NCBI RefSeq assembly: GCF_018446385.1
Contig: NC_056000.1
Location: 33,455,511-33,519,510, forward strand
DNA from: Zingiber officinale
Taxonomy: Eukaryota; Streptophyta; Magnoliopsida; Zingiberales; Zingiberaceae
DNA: 64,000 nucleotides
Direction of reading: 5' to 3'
Shown here: piece by piece, positions 11,402 through 22,978 of the stretch
Layout: every line of letters begins with the position of its first letter
Position numbering within the stretch: position 1 is the first letter of the stretch
The notes under the pieces: generated by a model
The model's database searches: none
Seen by the model: only the letters and a program-made list of their open reading frames with translations
Told to the model about the DNA's origin: nothing
Made by a program: the position numbers and the translations under genes

Positions 11402-13562
11402 TAAATTTGACATTTTCGAGGCCGTTTGAGATACCTAAGAGTTCGGAATAAGATGAAACCAGTTCCTATGTATTCCTATAATTTTCCTGATCATAACAAT
11501 GCCCCCCAACCACTAATTTTACTCCATCGGTGATTTTTTCATCTCAAAGATATCCGAAAAATATTAATCACCTTCTTAAAATCAATAACTCAATATATTT
11601 GGTCAAATTAATATTTGAGGACATCTATATAATCAAGAGATTTATAAGAACTCATCATAACTGGTTTCATCTCATTCTGAGCTCTCTAGATACCTCAACC
11701 GTCTTCGGAAAGTTTCTTTTTTTAAAAAATAATATTTACAATCTACGGCGAATTTTGAAATTCGTCATAGAATCTGCAACAAATTTCAAATTCGTCGCAG
11801 ATTTACGATGAATTTCAAAATTTGTCACATTTAATATTTTTTATATATAAATTTGAGCTTTCTAGGTCTGGATAAGGTACCTAGAGAGCTCGGAATGAGA
11901 TGAAACAAGTTTCCATAATTCTCCTAATCATAAAAATACCCTCAACCACTAATTTTACCCCACCGGTGATATTTTTACCTTGAAGATGCCCGAAAAATGT
12001 TAATCGTCTTACTAAAATCAATAATCTTAATATATTGGGCAAAAATGAAATTTGAGAGCATCTTTATGATCGGGGGATTTATAGGAATCCATAGGAACTG
12101 ATTCTATCTCATTCCGAGCTCTTTAGGTACATCAACCGTCTTCAAAAATTTCTTTTTTTTAAAAAAAATTAATATTTACAATCTACGATGAATTTTGAAA
12201 TTCGTCGCAGATCTGCAACAGATTTTGAAATTCGTCGTAGATCTGCGACAAATTTTGAAATTTGTCGCAGACTTGATTTTTTATATATAAATTTAAATTT
12301 TCTGGGGATGGTTGAGGTACCTAGAGAGCTCGGAATGAGATGAAACTAGTTCCTATGCGTTCCTATAATTCGCCTGATCATAAAAATGCCTTAATAACTA
12401 ATTTTACCAAACTGATGATTTTTTTAAATCGAAGATGTCTTAAAAATATTAATCACTTTCATAAAATCAATAATCACAATATATTGGGTAAAATTGATAT
12501 ATTATCAGGGTATTTATAGAAACCTATAGGAACTTATTTCATCTTATTTCAAGCTCTCTATGTACCCCAATCGTCTTCAGAATTTCAAATTAAGTGTGAC
12601 TTGTTAATCTAAAACTTCCTATAAAAATTTAACTAAGTCTTACGTGCTTATAATTGATTTAACAAATTAGAAATTAATATAATAGGTCAAATTATTTTTT
12701 ACAGGTATTTTTATGATCAGAGGATTTATAGGAACCCATAGGAACTGATTCATCTCATTCCGAGCTCTTTATGTACCTCAACCGTCTTCGGAAACCGGTG
12801 ATTTTTTCATCGCGAAGATGTCCAAAAAAAGATTAATTACTTTCTTAAAACTCAATATATTTGGTAAAATTAATATTTGAGGGCATCTGTATGATCAGGG
12901 GATTTATAGGAACTGATAGGAATTGGTTTCATCTAATTCCGAGCTCTCTAAATACCTCAACCGTCTTCAGAAAGTTTCTTTTTTTAAAAAAAAAATAATA
13001 ATATTTACAATCTGCGATGAATTTTGAAATTCATTGCAGAATCTGCGACAAATTTCAAATTCGTCGCAGATCTGAGACGAACTTCAAAATTTGTTGCCAA
13101 TTTGATATTTTTATATATATATATTTGAATTTTCCGTGGCCGTTGAGCTACCTAGAGAGCTCAGAATGAGGTGAAACCAATTTCTATAATTCCCCTGATT
13201 ATAAAAATATCCTCAACCACTAATTTTACTACACCGATTTTTTTACCTTGAAGATGTCGGAAAAATGTTAATCACCTTACTAAAATCAATAATCTCAATA
13301 TATTAGGTAAGAATAAAATTTGAGGGCATTTTTATAATCAAGGGATTTATAAGAACCCATAGAAACTGACTTTATCTCATTCCTTGCTCTTTAGGTACAT
13401 CAACTGTCTTCGAAAAGTTTCTTTTTTTAGATAAATAATATTTACAATCTGTGATGAATTTTGAAATTCATCGTAGAGTTGATATTTTTTATATATAAAT
13501 CTAAACTTTCCGAGGACAATTGAGGTACATAAAGAGTTCGGAATGAGATGAAACCAGTTCCT
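11402..13562. repeat. Tandem array of about 440-bp units, each a long imperfect palindrome
   Basis: Each unit has a left arm of about 100 bp (ending GAGCTCGGAATGAGATGAAACC, then a CTGATCATAAAAATGCC part), a spacer of about 110 bp, and a right arm that is the inverted copy of the left. Arms seen: 11402-11505 / 11608-11712; 11853-11945 / 12049-12150; 12297-12393 / 12498-12580; two right-type arms at 12710-12795 and 12875-12975; 13120-13215 / 13320-13420; and a final left arm at 13500-13562. Units are joined by linkers holding the GCGACGAATTTGAAATTCGTCGC motif. Period is about 440-454 bp between the first three units and shorter later. Confidence 0.8.
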
Positions 13563-13659
13563 ATGAGCCTCATAATGATCGACCTTCATACACCTTGAAA
13601 TCACAAATCTCGACAATGGCATTGAAGTCCTTCTAAATCCAAAATTTTCGGCTCGGTAG

Positions 13660-13860
13660 GACTGTGCTCTGATACCATGTGAACAATGCAAATAGAATGC
13701 CAAAGACGATGCAAAGAGACGGAGAAAGAGATAGAGAAAATAGAGAGGACAAAAACTTAGGTTTACACAGGAAAATGGGATATAAATAGATAATAAAAGT
13801 AATAACAAAAAATTAATCTACCTTCATATAATAATAATTTAACATATACTAACATTCACC
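13660..13860 (-). repeat. Possible minus-strand copia LTR start with primer-binding-like site
   Basis: GCTCTGATACCATG at 13667-13680 is the complement of a tRNA-Met type primer site (TGGTATCAGAGC). It is followed immediately by TGTGAACAATGC, a plausible LTR edge. No second LTR was found. Confidence 0.4.
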
Positions 13861-14310
13861 CCTCCTCTAGCATGCCTTCCTGGTCCTATAAAATCATAAC
13901 CATAGTGGTGCTGATTTTTAAAAGTCATCACCATAGTTGTGTTAAATTTTGATTTATTCAGTTTAATCGAAATAGAAGTTTTAAAATTGATATCAAATCA
14001 AATTAACCTGAAATAACCATTTTTTTAAAAAAACTTAGGTTTACACAGGAAAATGGGATATAAATAGATAATAAAAGTAATAACAAAAAACTAATCTACC
14101 TTCATATAATAATAATTTAACATATACTAACATTCATCACCTCCTCTAGCATGCCTTCCTGGTCCTATAAAATCATAACCATAGTGGTGCTGATTTTTAA
14201 AAGTCATCACCATAGTTGTGTTAAATTTTGATTTATTCAGTTTAATCGAAATAAAAGTTTTAAAATTGATATCAAATCAAATTAACCTGAAATAACCATT
14301 TTTAAAAAAA
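13752..14310. repeat. Direct tandem duplication, period 278 bp
   Basis: ACTTAGGTTTACACAGG begins one copy at 13755 and the next at 14033. The two copies read almost identically through CTAGCATGCCTTCCTGG and the ATAACCATAGTGG segment to the A-run near 14310. The few differences indicate a recent local event. Confidence 0.85.
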
Positions 14311-14992
14311 AACTAAAATTTTAAAATAATAAATTCAATCGGTTTAGTCTATTAATTCAATTTAATCCAACTTTTACTCATCCCTATTGGCGAATGAATC
14401 ACATAAATTAAAGTTATTTTTTCGTACATATCATTGAATGGTTGATCCATAAATATTTTTTTTTTTGGTAATTTAGATATCTAATTCTTACTATTTGATT
14501 AATTTAGAGGTGGCAAATCTAATCTAGCTACAGAAGTTTCCCAAGGCTATCAGGGTAAATCAAAAAATATAGATAAGTCATGATGGATGCCCAACGTCAC
14601 AAGTTTTGCAAACTCCTCAAATGTAATATGTCTTTGATGAGATTTGTCCACCTCACCTCTTATCATTGTATCTATTGTTGTCCCCACGAGGTGTCTAGTT
14701 GCTTAGAGAATGACAGATTTATTATAATGGGACAGAGATCAATTCTCAATTAGTACATACCCTTGAAAAAAATTCCTCCCACCCCTAGTCATTTAACGAT
14801 CGACTATAAATTAATCTCGTGATTTATCTCCTTTCACATAATCTGGGGACGTGCCTGCAGGATAAGCATAATCACCATTTTACTATAATCATATCTATTG
14901 TTGTGATGAACTTTATGTTTGGAAACATGAAGCTATGTTTATATTTTGAGACCTAGGTTCAAATCTTGACAATTCATCACTCTTTACCCTCG
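14311..14992. other. Intergenic DNA upstream of SDR-1, no gene seen
   Basis: AT-rich. No terminal repeats, frame or RNA signal could be supported. 14590-14860 contains scattered words also seen in 60280-60650 (for example TTTATTATAATGGGACAGAGATCAATT), so it may share an ancient repeat. Confidence 0.4.
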
Positions 14993-15180
14993 TGTGTTGA
15001 TATAATTGATATTTATATGTGTAATTATTCTAATAAATCTTAGAATCAATTTCTAAACATTTACCCTCTGTGTGTTGATATAATTAATATTTATAGATGT
15101 GGCTGTTCTAATAAATTTTAGATCAATTTCTGAGTATTTATAGGTGGCATTGTTTTAATAAATTTGAGGGTCAATTTTTA
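14993..15180. repeat. Three tandem units of about 65-75 bp upstream of SDR-1
   Basis: Units share GTGTTGATATAATTGATATTTAT, a TTCTAATAAAT segment and ATCAATTTCT. The third unit is truncated. The array ends about 200 bp before the SDR-1 start codon. Confidence 0.65.
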
Positions 15181-15379
15181 AAGTGTGCACACTACTTTGT
15201 TTGTGCCTGACATAGATCGGAAAAAACATAAAGTAAATAAAAAAGAAATTAAATGTCCTTTGTTTTTTTTGCCCAAAAAAGAAATTAAATGCGCCTTATC
15301 CCCTCCTGTCTTCTGCAAAACACTCCTCTCAATCTTTCTCCTCAATTTCAACAGGAAGTTCCATTCCGAAAATAGAAGC

Positions 15380-16548
15380 ATGAGCAGCGTCCAAGAACAC
15401 GCTCCTATTGACACAAACAGATGGTCTCTCGTCGGGACGACTTCTCTGGTCACCGGAGGCTCCAAGGGAATCGGGTAGTTACATTCCTCGATCGAATACT
15501 CCATCTCTTTCCATCTATATATTTCTACTCATTCATCAAGCTTAATTTAGGTATGCGATCGTCGAGGAGCTCGCCAGACTTGGGTCGGCGGTGCACACTT
15601 GCGCCCGCAGCGAAGCAGATCTGGAGAAGTGCCTGCAGGAATGGCGCGGTTCCAAGCTCAAAGTCACCGGATCTGTCTGCGACGTTTCCTCCCCAAGCGA
15701 GAGAGAGAAGCTCATGGCGACGGTGAAGTCCCAATTCGACGGGAAGCTCAACATTCTGGTATTAATTACACCTTCTTTTTTTTATTTTTTTTTTCTTTTC
15801 CTCCCCTTCTAAAACCTAAACAAATTAAATCTTAATCTTCTTCGTACGTTTTGCAGGTTAACAATGCAGGGACAGCGATCTTCAAACCGGCGATGGAGCA
15901 AACCCCGGAGGATTTCAAGCTCTTGATCAGCACAAACCTGGAATCGGCGTTCCACTTGAGCCAACTCGCTTATCCTCTCCTTAAGGCTTGTGGAGGTGGG
16001 AGTATTGTGTTCATCACCTCCATCTCTGCCTTCATTGCCTGGGATCATCTGTCTGTGTATGCATCAACAAAAGGTATTTCTTGCATAGATTGAATTTGCT
16101 TGAATCATTTGGAAGATGAACTATTCTCTTAGATCTCTCTCTCTCTCTTTCTTCATTTGATTAGGAGCAATGAATCAACTGACGAGAAATCTTGCATGTG
16201 AATGGGCCAAAGATAACATTAGAACAAACAGTGTAGCTCCAGGATGCATAAAAACACCACTCGTTGACTTAGTACGTGAACACAGCTTTTTGTTATCTAG
16301 AAAAGAAAATATTATCTGCCAAAAAAATAATTGATTTTGGCCGATGAATATGAATTTGTTTATTGTGGCAGTTGGTGCAAGACGAGGAATTTGTGGCGAG
16401 GGAGAATCATCGCGTGCCTCTTGGGCGTTTGGGGGAGCCGGAGGATGTGGCCGGCGTCGTGGCCTTCCTTTGCCTCCCTCCTTCTTGCTACGTGAATGGC
16501 CAGGTCATCGTCGTCGATGGAGGTAGAATTGTGAACGGAAATCACTAA
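15380..16548 (+). CDS. Tropinone-reductase-like short-chain dehydrogenase, copy 1 (SDR-1)
   Basis: A classical SDR of the plant tropinone-reductase-like group, expected to be an NADP(H)-dependent soluble oxidoreductase; the substrate cannot be read from sequence. Exons by GT-AG borders: 15380-15474, 15551-15758, 15857-16073, 16165-16271 and 16372-16548, giving 267 residues. Cofactor motif TGGSKGIG is at residues 25-32 and NNAG at 103-106. The catalytic tetrad is Asn128, Ser156, Tyr169 and Lys173 (YASTK), and the APG motif is at 198-200. Length and a five-exon layout fit the family. The start is the first Met before the conserved RWSL block. By my count 14 residues differ from SDR-2. Val18 and Ser22 in the first beta strand depart from the usual Ala. 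No disabling change is seen. Confidence 0.92.
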
Positions 16549-17945
16549 GTAGCTATGGAGGTATCTTTGAATAAGTTGGGTATTTGGGATTATGTTCTTA
16601 TTTATGAACATCTTGAATAAGATGGTGTTTGAACTCTCCATTTAAGTTCTTAAATGAAGAATTACCTTTGTGGAAATAATTTAGCGTAAAAATTGTTTTA
16701 TTTTTTAGTTTTTGGTGAACAGATTGCTTGTTGAATTGTTTGACTTGTGTATTGTAAAGATAATCCTAGTTAATTTTATTGATTATTTTTGGGATGATCG
16801 ATTTGGTCATATGAAAATTTTATACTGAATACCAGGGTAAATCAGAAAGCGCACACGACGATCAGCCCAGAAACTTAGTATCATTTGATTACGTCCTCAT
16901 TTAGAGAAAAAATTCCTACAAATGAATACCTAGATAATAATCTAGATGTCTTATTATAGTACCATGATCCCGGAGAATAGTGAATCTTAATTGTATCTTG
17001 ATTGTCATATTGTGACAGTTACAATTTGTTTCATGATTCCGACAGTTTAATATTATTATTACTTTTTTAAATAAAAGTTTTATAAAAAATAAAGTTAGTA
17101 CTTATGTTGGCAATAATTTAACATAAAAATTAATGTTTCAAAAGTTTTTGATGAACGGTCCTAATTTTTTACGAGTCTATCGTAGATGGTAATCCTAGAT
17201 TAGAATTTGGCATAATGATAAAATTATTATCATATGATTTTATTGGTCCCTTCAGGATTCTATATTAATAAAAACATAATAAATCAGGTAACATTGAGCT
17301 TGACTGTTTTATTCAACCTTATGGATATTTCACACAATTAATTAAGTAAATCGGAAAGCATTTGTGATAGAAGTTATAGAAGTCTAGTATTGTGCCCTAT
17401 TTAAATGACAAATTTCTATAAATATATCATACTTGAGGATTAAATTGTTAAATATTTGGTGACAAATTGATATCCTCTCATTGCACCATAACTGTAGATA
17501 TTATAGATGTAATTGCAATCCATATCAATTGTCTACCGAGAGATTATAAATAAAATCATCGAAAATAAATTTCACTTCTAATAAACCGACTAAATGAGCC
17601 AAGTTATTGATGGTGAAGTTTTTTTCTTAAAAAAAAAATACAATAATAAGATTTTTAAATTCTTGTCAAATCATATCCTTAATTATTATTACCATTATTT
17701 AATAAAATAGTGATATGACAAATACTATGTGAAAGATGAAATTCGTCGGTCGTAATTCCTCGATCTCTATTAAAATTTGATTCTTATTTAATTTTATAAA
17801 TTTATGATGTGATAATTAATTTGGCTATACTAGGAGAAGACAATGATAAAACAAACAAATAACACGATAGAATCAACGATGTTATTTGGACTCTCGTCAA
17901 ATAAATAATTATTGTCATTAATTAATAAAATAGTGATGGATGATG

Positions 17946-18009
<64 letters not shown>

Positions 18010-18533
18010 GTCAAATTACAAGTGTATTGCAGATGATAGATAATGAGATGCTCAGCGCGGTAAAATTATTATCAAGTAATTTCATAATCTGATCGTTTCC
18101 TAGAATTACACGTTGACGGGAGCTCTACGCATTACGTATGACTGAGGCAATTACGTATGACTGAGGCAATTGCTATCCATATCGATTGTATACCATGAGA
18201 TTATAAATAAAATAATTAAAGTTCTCGGATACTTATATTCTGCCTATGTATTATTCAATTATCTAAAATTAATAATTATTCATAATTTATCTTTTGTATT
18301 AGTAAATTAAATAACAAGATGTTGATAGACGAATTATTTTTTGCCACCAAGTTATTAAGGTGAAGATTTAAAAACATACAATAATAAGAATTTTAAAATG
18401 TTATCAAATCATAATTATTATCACCATTATTCAATAAAATAATAACAAGACAAACAAGATTGATGAGTCCATTTGGACTCTTGTCAAATAATATCCATGA
18501 AGCTAGCGATTTAGATTTGAATGCTTGTCAAAA

Positions 18534-18570
<37 letters not shown>

Positions 18571-19012
18571 AATTGATGTACCTAAAGAAACAATTATTTA
18601 CTTTCTCTCCCTCTTGGATCACGTCCGACGTCGCTCTCATATAGAAACTCCCTCAAACGAAAAGCTCCTAATTGAGTTGATTTCTCCGACCTCAAGCTCC
18701 GACAAGTTCTAGCATTCATAGTTGTCGTACCCTACGACCTGCATACACCCTTAGCGGGACAAATGAAAGTGAGAGCGACACCTAGTTAACGGGTTCAACC
18801 ACAAAGGTGACACCTAGCTAAAGGCTCGAACCAAGCAAGGTGTATGACTCAACCACTGTCCCCTTTGGAACCCAATCTCGCACTACTACTTGCTCAGCCG
18901 ACCCTTAATTTGTTCTCTATGCATGTGATGGGTGATATGGCATATACGATGGCTGATGTAGCCCGACTCTCAGCCCCATGAAGATTCCATTTGACCCGCT
19001 ATATAAAGTTCT
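16549..19012. other. 3' flank of SDR-1, duplicated behind SDR-2
   Basis: Includes the 3' UTR (GAACATCTTGAATAAGATGG near 16605, a marker that recurs beside the SDR relics) and AT-rich DNA colinear with 43832-46511. No gene is seen. A simple ATT run lies at about 18535-18563. 18600-18960 has mixed composition with no frame or element ends I can support. Confidence 0.6.
17948..18008. repeat. (AAT)n microsatellite, 61 bp
   Basis: Uninterrupted AAT repeat. The counterpart behind SDR-2 (45467-45520) is 54 bp, so the locus has changed length since the duplication. Confidence 0.95.
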
Positions 19013-19263
19013 ATGATGATAGGTGTAAGGTCTCTTTAGGATGGTCTAGTAGTTAGCACATGAGGTGATGTTATCATGAAGTCTGGGGTTCAAATCTCGA
19101 CAAAGTCGAGGTAAATGTCTCTCTTATGTACTAGTCACTATTCCAAAGGCTAGTAGCCGCCCGTAATTTACCTCCTCCGTGTTGGCTCTGGGACGGATTG
19201 GCGGGGGCCCCTAGCCCCTGACGGTAAGTGTATTCACCTTTTGCCACCATGATAGTAGGTGTA
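19013..19263 (+). mobile_element. tRNA-derived SINE, family 1, with 15-bp target copies
   Basis: Body 19028-19248 lies between ATGATGATAGGTGTA (19013-19027) and ATGATAGTAGGTGTA (19249-19263). A polymerase III A-box-like CTAGTAGTTAGCA is at 19046-19058 and a B-box-like GGTTCAAATCTCG at 19087-19099. The rest includes TGTGCTAGTCACTATTCC-like and TTTACCTCCTCCGTGTTGG words. It resembles a tRNA gene only in its boxes; there is no cloverleaf I can fold. Confidence 0.75.
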
Positions 19264-19709
19264 GACCCTCGGGGTTATGATATAGTGGTAAGCTTTTTAG
19301 GTTATCATTCAGGTATTTACGGTTCGATCCATAACTATAGTGAATTTGTAAGAATTTTTCCTCCAAATGGGGAGCGCAACCAAAGGATGTTAGGCTTCTT
19401 GGCCATCCATCATGAGCGTTTCCCAATTTACCCTAGTGGTCGGTGCAAAAGATGCAATGGTAGGATTTCTAAGTTGTCACCCAAGTATCCGTGGTTCAAT
19501 TCCCAGCTATGGTAAATTTATAGAAATTTTTCCTCCAAATGCGGTGCACAATCAAAGGATGTTGGGTTTCTTAGTCGTTCGCCGCGAGCGCTTTCTAATT
19601 TACCCTGGTGGCTAGTGTAAAAATTCTGTGGGATCGGATCAGTCATACCAGGATTAATCAATGAGACTACCTAGGTTTATTTTTTTTATTTTTAATGATG
19701 GTAGGTGTA
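19264..19709 (+). mobile_element. Dimeric tRNA-related SINE, family 2, sharing a target copy with family 1
   Basis: Two related monomers of about 170 bp. Monomer 1 has TATAGTGGTAAGC (19281-19293) and GGTTCGATCC (19321-19330). Monomer 2 has GCAATGGTAGGAT (19454-19466) and GGTTCAATTCC (19493-19503). Both continue with TTTTTCCTCCAAATG, AACCAAAGGATGTT and CGAGCGCTT-like words. The 3' end is T-rich (19676-19694) and is followed by a third target copy, ATGATGGTAGGTGTA (19695-19709). The short frames across it are not genes. Confidence 0.72.
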
Positions 19710-20160
19710 GAATCAAATGCATGAAATGTAGGAAAAAAATAAATGCTTATAGCGAGTTTATGTTGATATTGTACTTCGTGCTTCGTTGTCGGAAGAACAA
19801 TTACTAGATGAACAATCCTTCATGAATTTCACAAGCCAAATCCCTTCTTTGCTGAATGTTCTTTCTTGGAGCGATTGCACAAAATATACCTCCACCCGTG
19901 CGTTCCTTTTTCCTTTTTTATACTTGGACACATTACTGCAAGTCGTGTAGTAGTTCAGAAATTGCACGTAGTTGCAATAATTGTTAACATCTTCTACTCA
20001 TCCAAGTCAAACCACAAAAACTAAATAAGAACATCCGATATATTCTTGAGGACAAATAGTTCATATAACAACAAACATATTGAACAATTAAAGCTAAGAA
20101 AGTTGTCATACTTTACATATATGTGTTGCTGTTCAAGATAAATTAGAGACATCAATATAT
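19710..20160. other. Flank shared with 47154-47600, no gene seen
   Basis: Colinear with the SDR-2 downstream flank. A short minus-strand frame (19758-19967) is not conserved in length in the second copy, and I do not support it as a gene. Confidence 0.5.
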
Positions 20161-21166
20161 TGTATTCGGAGGATCGATGGCGCCGATAAGGGGGTGAATA
20201 TCAACTTGTAGCTTTTCTTTAATTTCATTCGTTCTTTCTATAAAAGTATTAGTCGTAGTGGAATATAATAAAAGATAAAATAAAGAATACTCGCAGGATT
20301 TACTTGGTTCATAACGCCCAGGGTCAGTACGCCCAAGGCCTAACCACAGAAGTGCCCGTCCACTAGTGGTCTCCTTTTCAAAAATTTTTAGAGGCGAAGA
20401 AACTCGTCTTACAGTTTTATGTACAAGCACAAATAATAATAAATTAAACACAACTTGTAATAATCAAACCAAACAAAAGATGATGGCCGATCAGAAAGTC
20501 CTGAGCGCAGCACACCCCTCCTGGAGCTTTCTCGGTTACAGAGCTTCGCAGCACAACTTACTGAGAACAGAGATGGAGAGTAGAATAAAGAAGTTGTTTC
20601 TTTAAGCCTCTGTTTGTAGTGGCTTTTATAATGCTCTCCAGGCACCTATACCAACGCTAGACACCTAATCTCGGCCTCATTCAATCCTATCCAGTCGCAC
20701 CCTTATCTCGTAGATCAGATTTTGACCCAGGAGCTTGAAAGACATCTAGGTGCCTAGACCAGTCTAGGGCGCCTGTACTTCAGGTTCCTAGAATCCATCG
20801 AGGAACCTGGACTTGACCAATCTAGAATGTGAATTGCCTTCCATTTGCGTCTATTTTTTACTCCCCAAACTAGCTTTAGCTTCTTGCAAGACAAGCATAC
20901 AACAACAAACAAACAACATAAGTCTTAATCCTATAAGTCTATCCGACCTACTAAGCTTATCTTTTACTTGGAGGCCCCTCTTCAAAGTCTACCACCTAAG
21001 GGTCAATGCATTAGAATTAAGCCACACTCCTATAAGTCTACCCTACCTACTAGGCTTCATACTTGGACTGCATCCAAGACTTTATCACTACCTAGGGTTA
21101 CCTCCCCTAGGGGTTTCCATTACCTAACTTCACTCACTAGGGGTTACCTAGCTTCACTCCCCTAGG
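20161..21166 (+). repeat. LTR fragment, truncated on the right
   Basis: Begins TGTATTCGGAGGATCG with an AAGGGGGTGAATATC run, similar to the LTR starts at 63350 and 39494. It contains GGCGCC and GGTGCCTAG-type palindromes (about 20640-20780) and a short-period repeat on CCTAGGGGTTACC at 21085-21165. It stops abruptly where copia sequence begins at 21167. The first 170 bp recur at about 47610-47811. Confidence 0.55.
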
Positions 21167-22405
21167 GGTTACTATTAAGAAGTTCTATACACCTATTGTA
21201 AAATCTTAAATAGTATCCCAATTCAAGAAGATAAGTTACATAAACCATATTTTATCAAGTTTTAAGAGTATAAAGGACACCATGTAAAACTAAGGTACAT
21301 CCACCATGTAGGTTGAGTTTACATGTGTCAACTCCTTGGACTTCAATCCTTGAATTAATTCCCACATATTAGATAAACTGCTAAAAACTGAGCTAAATTC
21401 AGTTACCAATCAATTGGTATTAGATACCAATCAATTGACACCCTTATTAATCGATCAAGAATGGATGTGAATCAATTCACACGCATGCCAATCGATTGAA
21501 TACACATGAATCGATCCACCGATCGATTCAGAAGGCCTCTGTTTGCTCGTTCATCCACCCTAATTGATCACTTGATTGATTTGACGAATATCAATCGATT
21601 CGCCAATTGATTCAAAGATCTTCTATGGACAACCCAGTGAATGCCAATCGATTAGCTGATCGATTGGTGAAACCCAATCGATCAACCGATCGATTGATGA
21701 ACCCCAATAGATCAGTTGATCAATTCAAAAGCTCTATATTAACTTCCTTACAAACTTCAATTGATTGACTAATCGATTGGTAAACACCAATCAATTAGCC
21801 AATCGATTTAGAAGCTTTATGTTGACTTCCAAAAATTCTAAAATTGATTGCCTACTCATGGTGATCGATTGATGAACTTAAATCGATCACCCAATCGCTT
21901 TGGGACCTTTATCATGATCAGACAATCCCAATCGATTGACTCCTCATGCTGATCGATTAGTAAACACCAATTGATCAACTAATAGATTCTGGACCCCTCT
22001 GTTCATGAACTTAGGTATCCCAATCGATTCAACCTTACGCCAATCGATTGGTAAATGTCAATCTATCAAATGATCAATTTGGGAAGCTTCTGTTCGTGAA
22101 TTCATGATTCTCAATCAATTAGGAACCTTCCCAATCGATTGATATAAGAAGAATTTAACTTTTGAACATAAATTTTTAACCCTAAAATCGTGCCACCAAT
22201 CATGTTCTTCATGGATAATGTGAAAAACTTGATTTATAGGTTAAATCATAATCTATCTATACTACATTCAATGAATATACATTAATTTCGCTCATATATA
22301 TGTAATGAAATGTAAAAATTGATGTATATGAGCCCCAAAACATTGAAAAATAATCTTTATGCCTTAAAAACTAATAATAAGCTAATCTCAAGCTCTGATA
22401 CCAAT
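21167..22405 (-). mobile_element. Internal part of a minus-strand copia element
   Basis: Read on the minus strand from the LTR at 22406: primer-binding site at 22392-22403 (complement of GCTCTGATACCA), then a long non-coding leader holding the ATCGAT palindrome array, then decayed pol-type sequence at 21167-21350. The matching element in the second block (52297-55762) retains integrase and reverse transcriptase parts, so this copy is deleted at 21167. Confidence 0.65.
21400..22150. repeat. Array of CAATCGATTGG-type palindromes
   Basis: The palindromic core AATCGATT, GATCGATC or a one-base variant recurs more than thirty times, usually paired as CCAATCGATTAGCTGATCGA-like units at about 35-65 bp. 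It lies in the transcribed leader of the minus-strand copia element. The second copy is at 54180-54930. Confidence 0.85.
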
Positions 22406-22978
22406 TGTAAGAGTTGCAATATATCATACATGAACTAAAGGATGCATCTACAACAAGATTTAACTAATATTAATCTCTAAAGCATAATAGAAAATCAAAA
22501 TAATAGCTAGCACAAGCTGATCTGAATCCATCATAAAGCTATCACTTCTTACTTGTCGCCAAAGTTCCTACTAGTGAGGAATGGTCTTCTACAGGAGTGG
22601 GTGGTGACAATCCTTAATTCTCTCTCGATGAGGAAGAGGAGGTCGAAGAAGCTCTTAAACATACCCTAATTCATGAGCATCTTCCTTTATATACCAAGAC
22701 CATCTTATATGTATTATCCACCTTAAATCTCATCTATCATTAACAGTATATCAATGTTGATGAGCCAGGTTTTGGATTTACACATTGAATCCATATCTAT
22801 TTAATCCAAACCTTTTTAATATGCATTGAAACATTAGATCACTTAATTGAGTTATTTACTTTAATGACAATTAATTGTGTGTATTTTAATCAAGTGTAAG
22901 TTCACCTTATGGAGATTAAGTCCATCCATATGGACTCAATTGGATTTAATCCACCCATGTGGATTTAATCCTACATCA
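22406..22978 (-). repeat. 5' LTR of the minus-strand copia element, 573 bp
   Basis: On the plus strand it starts TGTAAGAG beside the primer-binding site and ends CATCA at 22978. The sequence to its right is SDR 3' flank, so the element inserted into an SDR relic. No second LTR is present in the window, so no target duplication can be tested. Confidence 0.75.

Larger units (their letters stand above)
8061..13562 (+). mobile_element. CACTA-like DNA transposon, non-autonomous, right end not found
   Basis: The left end starts CACTAAAAAAAACTAC, a CACTA-type terminus, and is followed at once by dense subterminal repeats on a GCGACGAAT / ATTCGTCGC core. The same core recurs between units of the array at 11402-13562, which suggests one element. 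No transposase frame was recognised. The expected inverted right terminus is absent; sequence homogeneity ends near 13562 against retroelement debris. Treating the whole stretch as one element is inference. Confidence 0.5.

Noticed and set aside
13377-13808. Minus-strand frame of 143 codons
   Set aside because: It runs from retroelement debris into the palindromic array; no recognised motif, and the C-terminal half is repeat sequence.
15525-16048. Minus-strand and alternative frames over SDR-1 (also 42813-43329 over SDR-2)
   Set aside because: They are shadows of the SDR exons; the plus-strand frame has the family motifs and correct splice borders.
19040-19100. Possible tRNA gene
   Set aside because: Only A and B boxes are present, no cloverleaf; the context and target duplications indicate a SINE.
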